DNA of 64,000 bases from Novosphingobium sp. G106 (GCF_019075875.1 NZ_JAHOOZ010000001.1:558001-622000), one strand, 5' to 3'; shown: positions 26,816 through 36,479, counted from the first letter of the stretch. A program made the numbers and translations. Notes: generated by a model from the letters alone, not told the origin.

Positions 26816-29800
26816 CTACCACTTCCTGGCGACGCCCACCGCGAAGCGGCGGCCGAGCGCGTCGTTGATCGAGAGCGGTATGACGTAGCCGAAATATTTC
26901 TGGCCGACTCTATCGAACAGATTGGTGACCGATAAGGTCAGCTTGTAGGAGGCGGCGTTAAAGAACAGCGCGCCATCGATAGTGGCGAAGCCGCCGAAGT
27001 GGTCGAACTCGCGCGTGTCGTTGGGGCTGTCGCCGCGCATGGTCAACGCCACGGCGCGGCCGCCGGTGTAGTTGACGAAAGCGCCGAAGCCCCAGGCCTC
27101 GGCGGCGTAGCGGATGCGGGCCTGGCCCTGCCAGTGCGGATCGCCGACGATGCCGTCCGACCGCGTCGGCGCGACACCTGTCAAGTCGATCAAGCGGTTG
27201 CGCAGGTTGAACAGGTCGCCGCCGATCGACAACGCGCCGGGGAGCCGGACGCCCGACAGTGCAGTGGTATAGTCGAGCGTCGCTTGCACGCCGCTCATCC
27301 TGATGCGCTTGCCGTTGACGTAGCCGAGCGTCACCGCCGGGTTCTGCGCATCAGAGACCACCTGGCCATTGCTGTCGCGGTGGATCAGCGAGCAGAAGGC
27401 GTTGCCGTTGGCCGGATCGGCTGAGTTGAAATCGGGATTGTCGAAGCAGCCCTGCGCGATCTGCGTCACGGTCAGGCTGGCGATCGGGTCGCTGATCTTG
27501 ATGCTCACGTAGTCGATGGCAAGCGTGAACCCGGGCACGAAGCGGGGGCGCACCTGTGCGCCGTAAGTAAAGCTGTCGGCGCGCTCGTTGCGCAGGTTCG
27601 GGTTGCCGCCGCTGAAAGCGGGGACGCTGGCCGTCGCGGCGATCAAGGGCGTCGCATTGGGGTAGCGCGCAAGGAAGGCCGTGCAGTTCGCGCGGCGGAT
27701 CGCAGGGACCGGGCCGGTGCCGATGTTCGCGGTCGAGCATAGGTCCATGACCGAAGTGTTGACCACGGCGCGCGGCGAATAGAGCTCGGTTATCGCGGGC
27801 GCGCGGAACGAGCGGGTGAAATTGCCGCGCAGCTCGACGTCGGCGATCGGTGCGAAGACCCCGCCGGCCGACCAGGCGGTGAAGCCGCCGTTGGCGCTGT
27901 TGTCGACGTGCCGGACGCGACCGAAAGCCGTCAGACGCGAGAACAGGGCGTTGTTCTCGGGCGTGATCAGCGGCAGCAGCACTTCGCCGAAGACCTCGTC
28001 GAGGTTGTAGCTGCCGGCCGTCGGCGCGACCGCGGCAGAGCGGCCCAGGCCGGCTTGCAGGAAGGCATCGGGGCTGAAGCGCGCCTTCTCCTCGTGGTGC
28101 TCGAAGCCGAGGTTGAAGCTGGCCGGATTGCCGAACAGGTCGAACGGCGAGCCGCCGATGTTGGCATTGATCACGATCTGCTCGAGCCGCGATTTCGAGA
28201 CCGTGTCACGCAGGATGTAGCCGAGCGCCGCCTGCGACGGCGCGCCGTCGCCGAACAGGTTGAGCGGGACGCAGGCCGGATCGGCGATCGGGCGCTGGCC
28301 GGTGGGGAACCCCGTGACCGTCGGCGCCGTCACGCAAGCGATCTGGCCGTTTACCAGGCCGACGTTCACCGCATTGACGAAGCGCTGCTGGTCGATCGTC
28401 TGACCATAGTCGGTGAAATCGCTGCGGCCATAGTCGAGCGACACCTCGAACTTGTAGTCGCGCCCGCCGAGCGTCAGGCCGCCCTGGAGCCCCGCGACGC
28501 CGTGATAGACCTTGCTGTCCGACCGGCCCGACAGGTCGGCGAGATCGGCATTGACGCGGCTGAGCTGGAACGTGCTCGTATAGCCCAGCGCCGCGAGCTG
28601 CTGGCGGGCCTGCGTGGTCAGGAACGGATTGTCGGTGCGGAAGGTCAGCGGCGCGGAGGTGCCGCCGGGGAATTGCACCGCATTGAAGTTCGGCAGCTTG
28701 ACCGGGAGGTCGGCCTGGCCGCTGTAGAACAGGCCGTCGGCGAAGAATTGCAGGCGGTCGGTAAGGTCATAGGTGAGCGACAGGCTGGTGTTGAGCCGGC
28801 GCAGGCTCGATGTCACGGCCAGGAAATCGTTGAGACTGAGGCCGTCGCCGCCCGAGGCCATGGCCGCCGCCGCCAGCACCCCGGGCACGGGCGCGCCGTA
28901 GATCACACCCTTGTCGTAAGGCACCAGCGCTCCGCCCGGGGCGAACTGGTAGCTATAGGCGCCGCTGCCGCTCGACAGCACGCCCCCGCGCGACACGGCC
29001 GGCAGTCTGAGATCCTTGATCAGAACCGAGCCCGGAAAGCCGTCGCTCAGGCTGTTGTTGAAACCGATGTTCGGATTGACCCGGCCGTCGTTCGCCGGCG
29101 TGCGTCCCGCTGGCCCGAGCGCGGCCACAAGGTTGAGCGCCGAGCAGACCCCGGTCTGGATCACGGTGCAAGGGTTGGTCGCATTGCCCAGGTTGGCGCG
29201 GTACGCCTCGCGCTGGCTGCCCGAGACTCCGCGTACCCGATCATAGCTGACCGCCGCGGTCACATTGCCGCGCCCGCCCGCGAAGTCGAAGCCGCCGGCC
29301 GCCGACAGGTTCCAGCGGAAATTGTCGCCGTCGCTGCTGACGCCGCTGGTCGCACGCGTTTCCAGCCCGGTCAGCCGGCGTTTGAGCACGAGGTTGACCG
29401 TGCCCGCGATCGCGTCGGTGCCATAGACCGGCGCGCCGCCGATCGAGACGCGCTCGACCCGGTCCACCAGGATCGAAGGGATGACGTTGAGATCGACCTG
29501 GGTGCCGGGTGTCGCATTGCCGAGCACGCTGGGCACGTTCGAGCTGACCACGCGTCGCCCGTTCACCAGGGTCAGCGTGCGGTTCGAGCCCAGCCCGTAG
29601 AGGTTGATGAAATTCACCCCCTGGCCGAAGCTCGCCTGGTCGCCCGCTGGCGTGATCGAGCCGCGATAGCCGGGCAGCTCGTTGAGCGCGTCGGCGACAT
29701 TGGTTAGCGCACGGTCGGTGAGATAGTCCGCGCCGATGGTGGCGAGGGGTTCGGTCCCGGCCACTTCTGGCTGGTCGATGCGCGATCCGGTCACGACGAT

Positions 29801-29896
29801 CGCGGTGTCGCGTTCCCCGGCCTGCGCCGCCGTGGGAAGGCAGGTTGCAAGCAAGGCGATACGGCACAAGGCCGCGCGCGCTGTTGGTGAGTCCAA
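26816..29896 (-). CDS. TonB-dependent outer-membrane receptor
   Basis: A 1026-residue receptor. After a signal peptide (ends near AAQAGE) there is an AIVVTGSRI lead, then a plug domain (ADALNELPGYRG, then NLYGLGSNRTLTLVNGRRV) and a long beta-barrel ending in FAVGVARKW with the terminal aromatic residue typical of outer-membrane proteins. No ATG occurs near the start; the TTG at 29896 has AGGGAG eight bases upstream and is the only well-placed start. Large sphingomonad receptors of this type import siderophores, plant compounds or oligosaccharides; ligand unknown. GST and SDR genes follow. Confidence 0.92.
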   Translation of the reverse strand: MDSPTARAALCRIALLATCLPTAAQAGERDTAIVVTGSRIDQPEVAGTEPLATIGADYLTDRALTNVADALNELPGYRGSITPAGDQASFGQGVNFINLYGLGSNRTLTLVNGRRVVSSNVPSVLGNATPGTQVDLNVIPSILVDRVERVSIGGAPVYGTDAIAGTVNLVLKRRLTGLETRATSGVSSDGDNFRWNLSAAGGFDFAGGRGNVTAAVSYDRVRGVSGSQREAYRANLGNATNPCTVIQTGVCSALNLVAALGPAGRTPANDGRVNPNIGFNNSLSDGFPGSVLIKDLRLPAVSRGGVLSSGSGAYSYQFAPGGALVPYDKGVIYGAPVPGVLAAAAMASGGDGLSLNDFLAVTSSLRRLNTSLSLTYDLTDRLQFFADGLFYSGQADLPVKLPNFNAVQFPGGTSAPLTFRTDNPFLTTQARQQLAALGYTSTFQLSRVNADLADLSGRSDSKVYHGVAGLQGGLTLGGRDYKFEVSLDYGRSDFTDYGQTIDQQRFVNAVNVGLVNGQIACVTAPTVTGFPTGQRPIADPACVPLNLFGDGAPSQAALGYILRDTVSKSRLEQIVINANIGGSPFDLFGNPASFNLGFEHHEEKARFSPDAFLQAGLGRSAAVAPTAGSYNLDEVFGEVLLPLITPENNALFSRLTAFGRVRHVDNSANGGFTAWSAGGVFAPIADVELRGNFTRSFRAPAITELYSPRAVVNTSVMDLCSTANIGTGPVPAIRRANCTAFLARYPNATPLIAATASVPAFSGGNPNLRNERADSFTYGAQVRPRFVPGFTLAIDYVSIKISDPIASLTVTQIAQGCFDNPDFNSADPANGNAFCSLIHRDSNGQVVSDAQNPAVTLGYVNGKRIRMSGVQATLDYTTALSGVRLPGALSIGGDLFNLRNRLIDLTGVAPTRSDGIVGDPHWQGQARIRYAAEAWGFGAFVNYTGGRAVALTMRGDSPNDTREFDHFGGFATIDGALFFNAASYKLTLSVTNLFDRVGQKYFGYVIPLSINDALGRRFAVGVARKW

Positions 29897-29972
29897 GGAC
29901 TCGACTCCCTGTTTTACATTATGCGGCCCGGCGGCTTTATGCGGGACTGCGCGAGAAGTGCAATCTCATTGA

Positions 29973-29998
29973 CCGGTTGCATCGCGCCGTTTAACCGG
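29973..29998. promoter_or_regulatory. inverted repeat in the divergent TonB receptor/SDR intergenic region, possible operator
   Basis: CCGGTT (29973-29978) and AACCGG (29993-29998) form a 6-bp inverted repeat with 14 bases between, in the 153-base gap between the divergently transcribed receptor and SDR-TetR genes. Spacing and place suit a TetR-type operator, but this is inference; the arms are short. Confidence 0.3.
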
Positions 29999-30049
29999 CT
30001 GCTTAAATCGCACTTTCAGCGCCCCGGCGCGAACCAGAAGGAGTTCTGC

Positions 30050-30835
30050 ATGAAGCTCGACAGCAGCATTGCCGCCGTCGTCACCGGCGCCGCCTCGGGC
30101 CTGGGTGCCGCCACTGCCCGCGCGCTTGCCGCGCAGGGCGTCAAGGTCGCCATCTTCGACTTGCAGGAAGAGAAGGGCAAGGCGATCGCCGAGGAGATCG
30201 GCGGCATCTTCTGCGAGTGCAACGTGACTTCGGACGAGAGCGTGGACGCGGCTTTCGCCAAGGCCCGCGCCGCTCACGGCCAGGAGCGCATCCTGGTCAA
30301 CTGCGCCGGTATCGGCAATGCGATCAAGACGGTCAGCCGCGACAAGGAAACCGGTGCGATCAAGCACTTCCCGCTCGATGCCTTCAACTTCGTCATCCAG
30401 ATCAACCTCGTCGGCACCTTCCGCGTGCTCGCCAAGTCGGCGGCGGGCATGTTGACCGTCGATCCGATCACCGAGGACGGTGAGCGCGGCGTGATCATCA
30501 ACACCGCTTCGGCCGCGGCCGAGGACGGCCAGATCGGCCAGGCGGCCTATGCCACCTCGAAGGCCGGCGTGGTCGGCATGACCTTGCCCGTCGCGCGCGA
30601 CCTGATGAACGAGGGCATCCGCGTCAACACGATCCTGCCGGGCATCTTCTTCACCCCGCTGATGATGTCGCTGCCCGAGAAGGCGCGCGACGTGCTCAAC
30701 GCCTCGGTGCCGTTCCCCAAGCGCATGGGCCAGCCCGAGGAATATGCCAAGCTGGCGCTGGCGATGATCGACAACCCCTACATGAACGGCGAGGACGTCC
30801 GCCTCGACGGCGCCATCCGCATGCCGCCGCGCTGA
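30050..30835 (+). CDS. SDR, 3-hydroxyacyl-CoA dehydrogenase type II-like
   Basis: A 261-residue SDR resembling HSD17B10-type 3-hydroxyacyl-CoA dehydrogenases. The cofactor motif is TGAASGLGAATA (residues 12-23), with LVNCAGIG, the serine in NTASAAAEDGQIGQ and YATSK. The family-typical end VRLDGAIRMPPR is seen also in a close paralogue at the right window edge. It probably oxidises a short or branched acyl-CoA. AAGGAG precedes the ATG. A TetR-family gene starts ten bases after its stop. Confidence 0.88.
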   Translation: MKLDSSIAAVVTGAASGLGAATARALAAQGVKVAIFDLQEEKGKAIAEEIGGIFCECNVTSDESVDAAFAKARAAHGQERILVNCAGIGNAIKTVSRDKETGAIKHFPLDAFNFVIQINLVGTFRVLAKSAAGMLTVDPITEDGERGVIINTASAAAEDGQIGQAAYATSKAGVVGMTLPVARDLMNEGIRVNTILPGIFFTPLMMSLPEKARDVLNASVPFPKRMGQPEEYAKLALAMIDNPYMNGEDVRLDGAIRMPPR

Positions 30836-30845
30836 TGCAGATCTA

Positions 30846-31472
30846 GTGGCCGAAGCCGATCTCGGCGCGCCGGCGGGCGCTCGGGCGCAGCTGCTCGACA
30901 CGGCGAGTGCGATCATGCGCGAAGGCGACGTGATCGACATCTCGCTGTCCGAGCTGTCGCTGCGCTCGGGGCTCAATTCGGCTTTAGTGAAATACTATTT
31001 CGGCAACAAGGCGGGGCTGCTCAAGGCCCTGCTCGACCGCGACTGGCAGGCGATCGTCACCAGCGTCGACGCGTTGATCCACAAGGACGGGTGGGGCCCC
31101 GAGGCGAAGCTGCGGCGGCACATCTCGAAGGTCGTCGATACCTTCTACCAGGTGCCCTACCTGAACCGCCTGACCATGCGGCTCGTGCGCGAGAGCGACG
31201 ATTCCGAAGCGCGGCGCATTGCCGATTGCTACCTCTCGCCGATGTACCATGCCTACGAGGTGCTGATCGAGGCGGGGGTCAAGGAAGGTGTCTTCCGCCC
31301 CGTCGATCCCCAGCTGTTCTATTTCACCGTCACCGGTGCGGTCGACCGCTTCTTCTCGGCGCGGCTCGTGCTCAAGCACTGTTTCGACCAGGATACGTTG
31401 ACCGAGGAGCTGCGCGACCGCTATCGCCAGCACACCGTCGACATCATCATGGCAGGTATCCTTGCACGCTGA
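30846..31472 (+). CDS. TetR-family transcriptional regulator
   Basis: A 208-residue regulator. The N-terminal helix-turn-helix spans about residues 32-60: ISLSELSLRSGLNSALVKYYF, then NKAGLLKALL, the TetR recognition pattern. The C-terminal ligand domain is helical. GTG at 30846 is the start, with no good ribosome site; coupling to the SDR just upstream may help. It probably controls the SDR and perhaps the divergent TonB receptor. The stop overlaps the MtnP start by 11 bases. Confidence 0.85.
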   Translation: MAEADLGAPAGARAQLLDTASAIMREGDVIDISLSELSLRSGLNSALVKYYFGNKAGLLKALLDRDWQAIVTSVDALIHKDGWGPEAKLRRHISKVVDTFYQVPYLNRLTMRLVRESDDSEARRIADCYLSPMYHAYEVLIEAGVKEGVFRPVDPQLFYFTVTGAVDRFFSARLVLKHCFDQDTLTEELRDRYRQHTVDIIMAGILAR

Positions 31473-32376
31473 AGATCAGGATTCCGCGGAACCCAACCGC
31501 TGGGAGAAGCCCGACCGCTGGCACATCGGCATCATCGGCGGCTCCGGCCTCGCCGACGGCGTCGGCCTCGACGACGCGCAGGAAATCACGGTCAAGAGCC
31601 CCTTTGGCGAGCCTTCCGGCCCGGTCACGGTGGGCAAGCTCGGCGGTCTGCGTTTCACCTTCCTGGCGCGGCATGGAGCGGGGCACCGCATCCCGCCGAA
31701 CGAGATCAACTACCGCGCCAATATCGACGTGCTCAAGCGCTGCGGCGTGACCGACGTGCTGGCGCTGTCCGCCATCGGTTCGTTGCGCGAGGAACTGGCG
31801 CCTGGTCACTTCGTCGCGGTCGACCAGTTCATCGACCGGACCGTCCATCGCGGCCACAGCTTCTTCGGCCCCGGCCTCGTCGCCCATGTCAGCCTGGCCG
31901 ATCCGATCTGCCCGTCGCTGGCCGAGCTCGCCGCCGGCGCCGCCGAGCAGGTCGGCGCGACCGTGCACCGCGGCGGCTGCTATCTCGCGATGGAAGGCCC
32001 GCAGTTCTCGACCAGGGCCGAGAGCAAGATGTACCGCCAGTGGGGCGCGGATGTGATCGGCATGACCGCGATGCCCGAGGCGCGTCTCGCCCGCGAGGCC
32101 GAGCTTCCCTACGCGCTGCTCGGCATGGTCACCGATTACGATTCCTGGCGCGAGGAAGAGGAAGGCGTCGACATCGCCGAGATCCTCGAAGTCATGCACG
32201 CCAATGCCGCCACCGCGCGCGATACCGTGCGCGCCCTCGCGGCGGCGCTGCCCGAACGGCGGCCGGCAAACCCGATCGACCGGGCGCTGGACTACGCGCT
32301 GATCACGGCGCCCGCCGGGCGCGACCGGCAACTGATGGCCAGGCTCGACGCCGTAGCGGGCAGGGTGCTGGGCTGA
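31462..32376 (+). CDS. mtnP: S-methyl-5'-thioadenosine phosphorylase
   Basis: A 304-residue class I-type phosphorylase. Seen: IIGGSGLADG (phosphate loop), FLARHGAGHRIPP, EGPQFSTRAES and GMTAMPEARLAREAE, then VTDYDSW. These match MTAP/MtnP, which splits methylthioadenosine to adenine and methylthioribose-1-phosphate in methionine salvage. The start is TTG at 31462, inside the TetR gene end; no ATG is well placed. The remaining salvage genes are not in the window. Confidence 0.88.
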   Translation: MHAEDQDSAEPNRWEKPDRWHIGIIGGSGLADGVGLDDAQEITVKSPFGEPSGPVTVGKLGGLRFTFLARHGAGHRIPPNEINYRANIDVLKRCGVTDVLALSAIGSLREELAPGHFVAVDQFIDRTVHRGHSFFGPGLVAHVSLADPICPSLAELAAGAAEQVGATVHRGGCYLAMEGPQFSTRAESKMYRQWGADVIGMTAMPEARLAREAELPYALLGMVTDYDSWREEEEGVDIAEILEVMHANAATARDTVRALAAALPERRPANPIDRALDYALITAPAGRDRQLMARLDAVAGRVLG

Positions 32377-32400
32377 CGCTTCCGCAGGCCTAAAAGAACT

Positions 32401-32435
32401 CGGCCTCCCCGCAGCTTGTCGCTGCGAGAAGGCCG
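32401..32435. terminator. hairpin between convergent mtnP and tadC, possible bidirectional terminator
   Basis: Outer arms CGGCC (32401-32405) and GGCCG (32431-32435) enclose an inner stem CGCAGC/GCTGCG (32410-32415, 32421-32426). It sits in the 80-base gap between convergent genes. A U-tract is lacking. Confidence 0.45.
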
Positions 32436-32456
32436 GTCTCCCGTAGGTCTTGGTCT

Positions 32457-33467
32457 TTAGTGGCTGCCGGGACCGCCGCCCGAGAAGGCGTCGCCGATCG
32501 AGCAGGCCGCGGGGCCGAGGATGACGATGAACAGCACCGGCAGGATGAACAGGATCAGCGGCACGGTCATGATCGCCGGCAGACGCGCGGCCTTTTCCTC
32601 GGCGCGCATCATGCGGTCGTTGCGGAATTCGGCCGAGAGCACGCGCAGCGCCGATGCCAGCGGCGTACCGTAGCGCTCGGTCTGGATCATCGTCGTGACC
32701 ACGCCCTTCACCGCCTCGAGGTTGACGCGGTAGGCGAGGTTCTCGAAGGCCGAGCGACGGTCGGTGAGGAAGGCCAGCTCGATCGAGGTCAGGGTGAATT
32801 CGTCGCCCAGTTCGGGATAGGCGCGGCCGAGTTCGCGGGCGACGCGGTTGAACGCGGCATCGACGGTCAGGCCGGCTTCGGCGCAGATCACCAGCAGGTC
32901 GAGCGCATCGGGCAGGCCCTTGCGGATCGCGTCGGTGCGCTTCGAGATCAGGTTCTGCACCCAGAGGTCCGGGCCCTTGTAGGAAAGGCAGGCGATGAAC
33001 GCGAAGAGCATGAACTTCTTGAAGCTGCCCCATTCGGGGAAGTAGTTGACCCAGTAGATCATGATCGCGGCGAAGCCGCCGAGCACGATCGGCAGGACCA
33101 TGCGCGCGAAGATGACCGCGACGGCATATTCCTTCTTGCGGATGCCGGCCTGGGCGAGCTTCTGCTGGACCTGCTTGACCTGGCTTTCCTGCAGCACCTT
33201 CAGCGACGACAGCGTGTCGCGCATGCGGTCGGTGGTCTCATTCTTGCGGATGAGGCTGGCGCGCTTGCGCGGCGAGGCGACGATGCCGGCCTTGAGCTGC
33301 TCGCGGCGCTCGTTGAGCGCCTTGACGCGGCGGGCCATCGGATCGCGCACGGTGATCGCGGTATAGATCGCGAAAAGGACGGCCATCGAGGCGATCGCGG
33401 CAAGAATCGTCGCGACCCAGATGACGTCGAAGCCAAGGAGCGTGGGTCCGGGCGGTGTGTTCAACAT
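32457..33467 (-). CDS. tadC: Tad pilus inner-membrane platform protein TadC
   Basis: A 336-residue T2SSF-domain protein. An N-terminal helix (residues 16-38) is followed by a helical cytoplasmic region and the F domain: KGLPDALDLLVICAEAGLTVDAAF and RYGTPLASALRVLS, then C-terminal helices near residue 305-325. With TadB it forms the membrane platform for Flp pilus assembly. It is last in the minus-strand pilus operon, starting 19 bases after tadB. Confidence 0.92.
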   Translation of the reverse strand: MLNTPPGPTLLGFDVIWVATILAAIASMAVLFAIYTAITVRDPMARRVKALNERREQLKAGIVASPRKRASLIRKNETTDRMRDTLSSLKVLQESQVKQVQQKLAQAGIRKKEYAVAVIFARMVLPIVLGGFAAIMIYWVNYFPEWGSFKKFMLFAFIACLSYKGPDLWVQNLISKRTDAIRKGLPDALDLLVICAEAGLTVDAAFNRVARELGRAYPELGDEFTLTSIELAFLTDRRSAFENLAYRVNLEAVKGVVTTMIQTERYGTPLASALRVLSAEFRNDRMMRAEEKAARLPAIMTVPLILFILPVLFIVILGPAACSIGDAFSGGGPGSH

Positions 33468-33486
33468 GATGTCTGCCGTCCCTCGC

Positions 33487-34458
33487 TCAGATCTCGAAGC
33501 TGACCATCTTGGCCATGATGAATGCGCCGATGCTCATCCAGGTAAGGCCGCCGAGGCCCGCCACGATCAGCCGGTCCTCGGTGAAGAAGCCGCCGATGTA
33601 GGTGGGGTTGATGTAGTAGATCATGCCGAAGACGATGAACGGCAGGCTACCCACGATATAGGCCGAGGCCTTCGATTCCGAGCTCATCGCCTTGATCTTG
33701 AGCTTCATCTGCGCGCGCATGCGCAGCACGTTCGCCAGGTTCGACAGCGTTTCGGCGAGGTTGCCGCCGGTCTCGCGCTGGATCGCCAGGGTGATGCAGA
33801 AGAAGCTGAATTCGGGCGTGTTGAGGCGGTCGGCAGTTTCCTGCAGTGCCTCTTCCATGGTCCGGCCGATCTTGATGCGTTCGATGACCAGCTTGAATTC
33901 CTGGCCCACGGGCCCGGGTACTTCCTGGGCGACTACGCCGAGCGTCTCGGTCACCGGCAGACCCGAGCGCAGGCCGCGGACGAGCAGCTCGATCGCGTCG
34001 GGGAACTTGGTGGTGAACTTTTCGCTGCGCCGCTTGATGAAGAAATTGACCGTCATGTGCGGAACGCCGGCACCGACCAGCAGACCGACGCCGAGCGCCA
34101 GCGCCGGCGCACCCGACTTGAGCAGGATGAGCACGGTCACCGTCAGCGCGAGGCCGACCGAGGCATAGACGTACTGCTGGAGCGTCCAGCCCTTGCCGGT
34201 CCGGTGCAGGCGCAGGGCCAGAGCCTCGATCCGCGAACTGGAGCCGGCGATCTGATGGAGCTTCGGCTTGCGCGCGGCGACGGCCTTCTTGAGCTGCGCT
34301 TCGACCTTGTCGATCGTGTTCTCGGAGTGGCGATAGCGCACCGCCTGCAGGCGCCGCGCGCTCTCCTTGGCCACGGAAGGCCCGGAGAAGGCATAAGCCA
34401 CCAAGCCAAGCGTGGCCGTGAGGCCGAATGCAATGAGCAGTATCTGGAACAGGCTCAT
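33487..34458 (-). CDS. tadB: Tad pilus inner-membrane platform protein TadB
   Basis: A 323-residue T2SSF-domain protein with N-terminal helix (residues 4-24), paired helices near 94-135, the F domain FPDAIELLVRGLRSGLPVTETL and QRETGGNLAETLSNLA, and two C-terminal helices. It partners TadC. In most Tad loci the motor ATPase gene cpaF/tadA comes just before tadB; here cpaE is the upstream gene, 88 bases away. A short open frame in that gap ends at a TGA overlapping the tadB ATG (ATGA). Confidence 0.92.
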   Translation of the reverse strand: MSLFQILLIAFGLTATLGLVAYAFSGPSVAKESARRLQAVRYRHSENTIDKVEAQLKKAVAARKPKLHQIAGSSSRIEALALRLHRTGKGWTLQQYVYASVGLALTVTVLILLKSGAPALALGVGLLVGAGVPHMTVNFFIKRRSEKFTTKFPDAIELLVRGLRSGLPVTETLGVVAQEVPGPVGQEFKLVIERIKIGRTMEEALQETADRLNTPEFSFFCITLAIQRETGGNLAETLSNLANVLRMRAQMKLKIKAMSSESKASAYIVGSLPFIVFGMIYYINPTYIGGFFTEDRLIVAGLGGLTWMSIGAFIMAKMVSFEI

Positions 34459-34546
34459 CGGCGCGTACCGCCTTCCTTTTCATTGCTGCCCGCGGCGTTC
34501 GAAGCCGCGAGCTCCTGCGGCCGCATGGCCGCAGGCGTTGTCACGA

Positions 34547-35827
34547 TCAGGCCGGCTGCGAAGCCTTGGCCGGGGCCTTCTTCAGCATCGACTTGAGGTC
34601 GATCTTGCCGAGAAGCGACTTCTTGGCCGGAGCAGCGCCGTCGTCGGCAGCGATGTCGCTCGCACCCATAACCATCTTGGCGATGTCGCGGATTGTGCCG
34701 CTCGCCTTGCTGGCGCGGTTCGCTTCGCAGAAGGTCTGCCCCAGCTTTGCGGCATTGGCGGCGGCCTTGAGGTCGTAGGAGACGCTGTAGCCGATATTGC
34801 GCTCGATCGAGCTCTCGAAGTCGGCCTTGCTGATCTCGCCGACGCCCGGCTGCACCTTGTTGGCGACGACCACGACGTGCGCGTGCGCGGCGTTGGTCTT
34901 GAGCCAGGAGAGCAGGCGGATCGTGTCGCGCGCCGAAGCCAGCGTCAGCTCGGTGACGATCAGGATCACGTTCACGTCGTTGAGCAGCTGCGGGAAGTTG
35001 ATCAGCATGTTGCGCGGCAGGTCGATCACGGTCATCTCGAACGCGTGACGGAACTCTTCCTCGAGCTGAAGGAAGGCTGCGCCGTCGGTCATCAGCGGCG
35101 AGTTGATCGGCGCTTCGGCGGACAGGATCGCGAGATTGTCGTTGGCGCGGATCATCGCGCGCTCGATGAACAGTCCGTCGATGCGGCTCGGGTTCTCGAT
35201 CGCGTCGGTCAGGCCGCGGCCCGGCTCGAGGTCGAGCGAGAGCGCGCCGGTGCCGAAATGGATGTCGAGATCGAGCAGTGCAGTCGGCAGCTTGTTGTCG
35301 GCGCTGAACAGCCAGGCGAGCGAGGTCGCCAGGGTCGAGGCCCCGACGCCGCCGCGCGTGCCGATCACTGCGGTCGAGATGTGCTGCTTGGCCGAGGCTG
35401 CGTCGGTGAACTTCGGCGCCGAGAACACAGCCTGGGCATTGACCAGCGCATCGCGCAGCAGGCCGGGCTGCAGCGGTTTGAGCAGATAGTCGTGGATGCC
35501 GCTGGCAAGCAGGTCGCGGTAGAGGCGCACGTCGTTGACCTGGCCGATCGCGATCACGACCGTGCCGGGTTCGCAGACTTCGGCCAGGGCGTTGATGTCG
35601 TTCAGCGGATCGCCGCTTTCCGACAGGTCGACCAGGAGAATGTTGGGGCTAGCCGAGATCGACAGCGCCTGGACGGCGTTGCGCAGGCCGCCCTTGTTGC
35701 ACTTCTCCGGCGCCCAGCCCATTTCGACCGCGACGGGGCGCAGTACGTCGAGTGAGGCCTCGTCGCAGATGAAAGCAGCATAGGGGTCACGCCCGCCGGC
35801 CGCTCCGGATTTCCACGGTGCGTTCAT
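34547..35827 (-). CDS. cpaE: pilus localisation ATPase CpaE/TadZ
   Basis: A 426-residue protein: an N-terminal response-regulator-like domain (NILLVDLSESGDPLNDINAL, YRDLLASGIHDYLLKP), then a MinD/ParA-type ATPase with deviant Walker A GTRGGVGASTLATSLA near residue 158. A conserved acidic switch lies in LLDLDIHFGTGALSLDLE. CpaE places the pilus machine at the cell pole. The C-terminus is Lys/Ala-rich. The start at 35827 has a GGGGGA site. It is adjacent to cpaD, four bases away. Confidence 0.92.
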   Translation of the reverse strand: MNAPWKSGAAGGRDPYAAFICDEASLDVLRPVAVEMGWAPEKCNKGGLRNAVQALSISASPNILLVDLSESGDPLNDINALAEVCEPGTVVIAIGQVNDVRLYRDLLASGIHDYLLKPLQPGLLRDALVNAQAVFSAPKFTDAASAKQHISTAVIGTRGGVGASTLATSLAWLFSADNKLPTALLDLDIHFGTGALSLDLEPGRGLTDAIENPSRIDGLFIERAMIRANDNLAILSAEAPINSPLMTDGAAFLQLEEEFRHAFEMTVIDLPRNMLINFPQLLNDVNVILIVTELTLASARDTIRLLSWLKTNAAHAHVVVVANKVQPGVGEISKADFESSIERNIGYSVSYDLKAAANAAKLGQTFCEANRASKASGTIRDIAKMVMGASDIAADDGAAPAKKSLLGKIDLKSMLKKAPAKASQPA

Positions 35828-35831
35828 TGGA

Positions 35832-36479
35832 TCATTCCCCCTTCGTGCTGTTCTGCTTGAGGCCGCCGGTGCCCGTGGGCGCCTGGCTGCGGTAGGCGCC
35901 AATCGCCTTGTTCGAGCTCATCACCAGCGTATCGCTGTTGGTCGTCTCACCCTTCAGCAGGTGCTCGGGGTTGGCGACCATCGCGGCAAGATTGCTGTTC
36001 GTCGCGCAGCCGTAGTTGGAGCTGGTGGCGTTGTTCGGATTGAAGTCGTTCTTGGCGGACCAGTCGGGGCAACCGGGGACGGATGCCTTCGAGCGGGTCA
36101 CGATGATCCGGGCGTTGCCTGCCGCGACGCTGCCCGTGGTCGGGGCGTCTTCGCTGACGATCAGGCCATAGCGCCCGGCCAGCTGCGCGATCGCAACGCG
36201 GGTCGCTTCGCTCTGGAGCGGATCGTCGATCGAGATGCGATCGCCGTACTTCAGGTCCATGGCTTCGAACCAGCCAGCGACACGGCTCTGCTCGGGATAG
36301 GACAGGCCACTGGGACTGGCCGAGACGTCGAGCGTGTAGTTGACCCGCTCGACCACCGGCTGGTGGATCGACTCGAGCGAGGCGTTGTTCGCAATGCCAC
36401 CGCAGCCGCCGAGAGTCAGGCCGAGCGAGAGAGCGAGGGCAGCGCCGAAGGTCTTCGGCGATCGGTAAAGGGAAGTCAT
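35832..36479 (-). CDS. cpaD: pilus assembly lipoprotein CpaD
   Basis: A 215-residue exported protein. The signal peptide ends with LGGCGG, a lipobox with Cys about residue 26. Family stretches are NYTLDVSASPSGLSYPEQSR, IVTRSKASVPGCPDWSAK and GCATNSNLAAMVANPEHLL, typical of CpaD, the outer-membrane-side partner of the secretin CpaC. I chose ATG 36479, which has GAGAGG upstream, over a GTG at 36497. Confidence 0.92.
   Translation of the reverse strand: MTSLYRSPKTFGAALALSLGLTLGGCGGIANNASLESIHQPVVERVNYTLDVSASPSGLSYPEQSRVAGWFEAMDLKYGDRISIDDPLQSEATRVAIAQLAGRYGLIVSEDAPTTGSVAAGNARIIVTRSKASVPGCPDWSAKNDFNPNNATSSNYGCATNSNLAAMVANPEHLLKGETTNSDTLVMSSNKAIGAYRSQAPTGTGGLKQNSTKGE

Noticed and set aside
27908..29707. 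A 599-codon plus-strand frame opposite the TonB receptor
   Set aside because: Antisense shadow; no start signal and no recognisable sequence. The receptor's plug and barrel motifs settle the strand.
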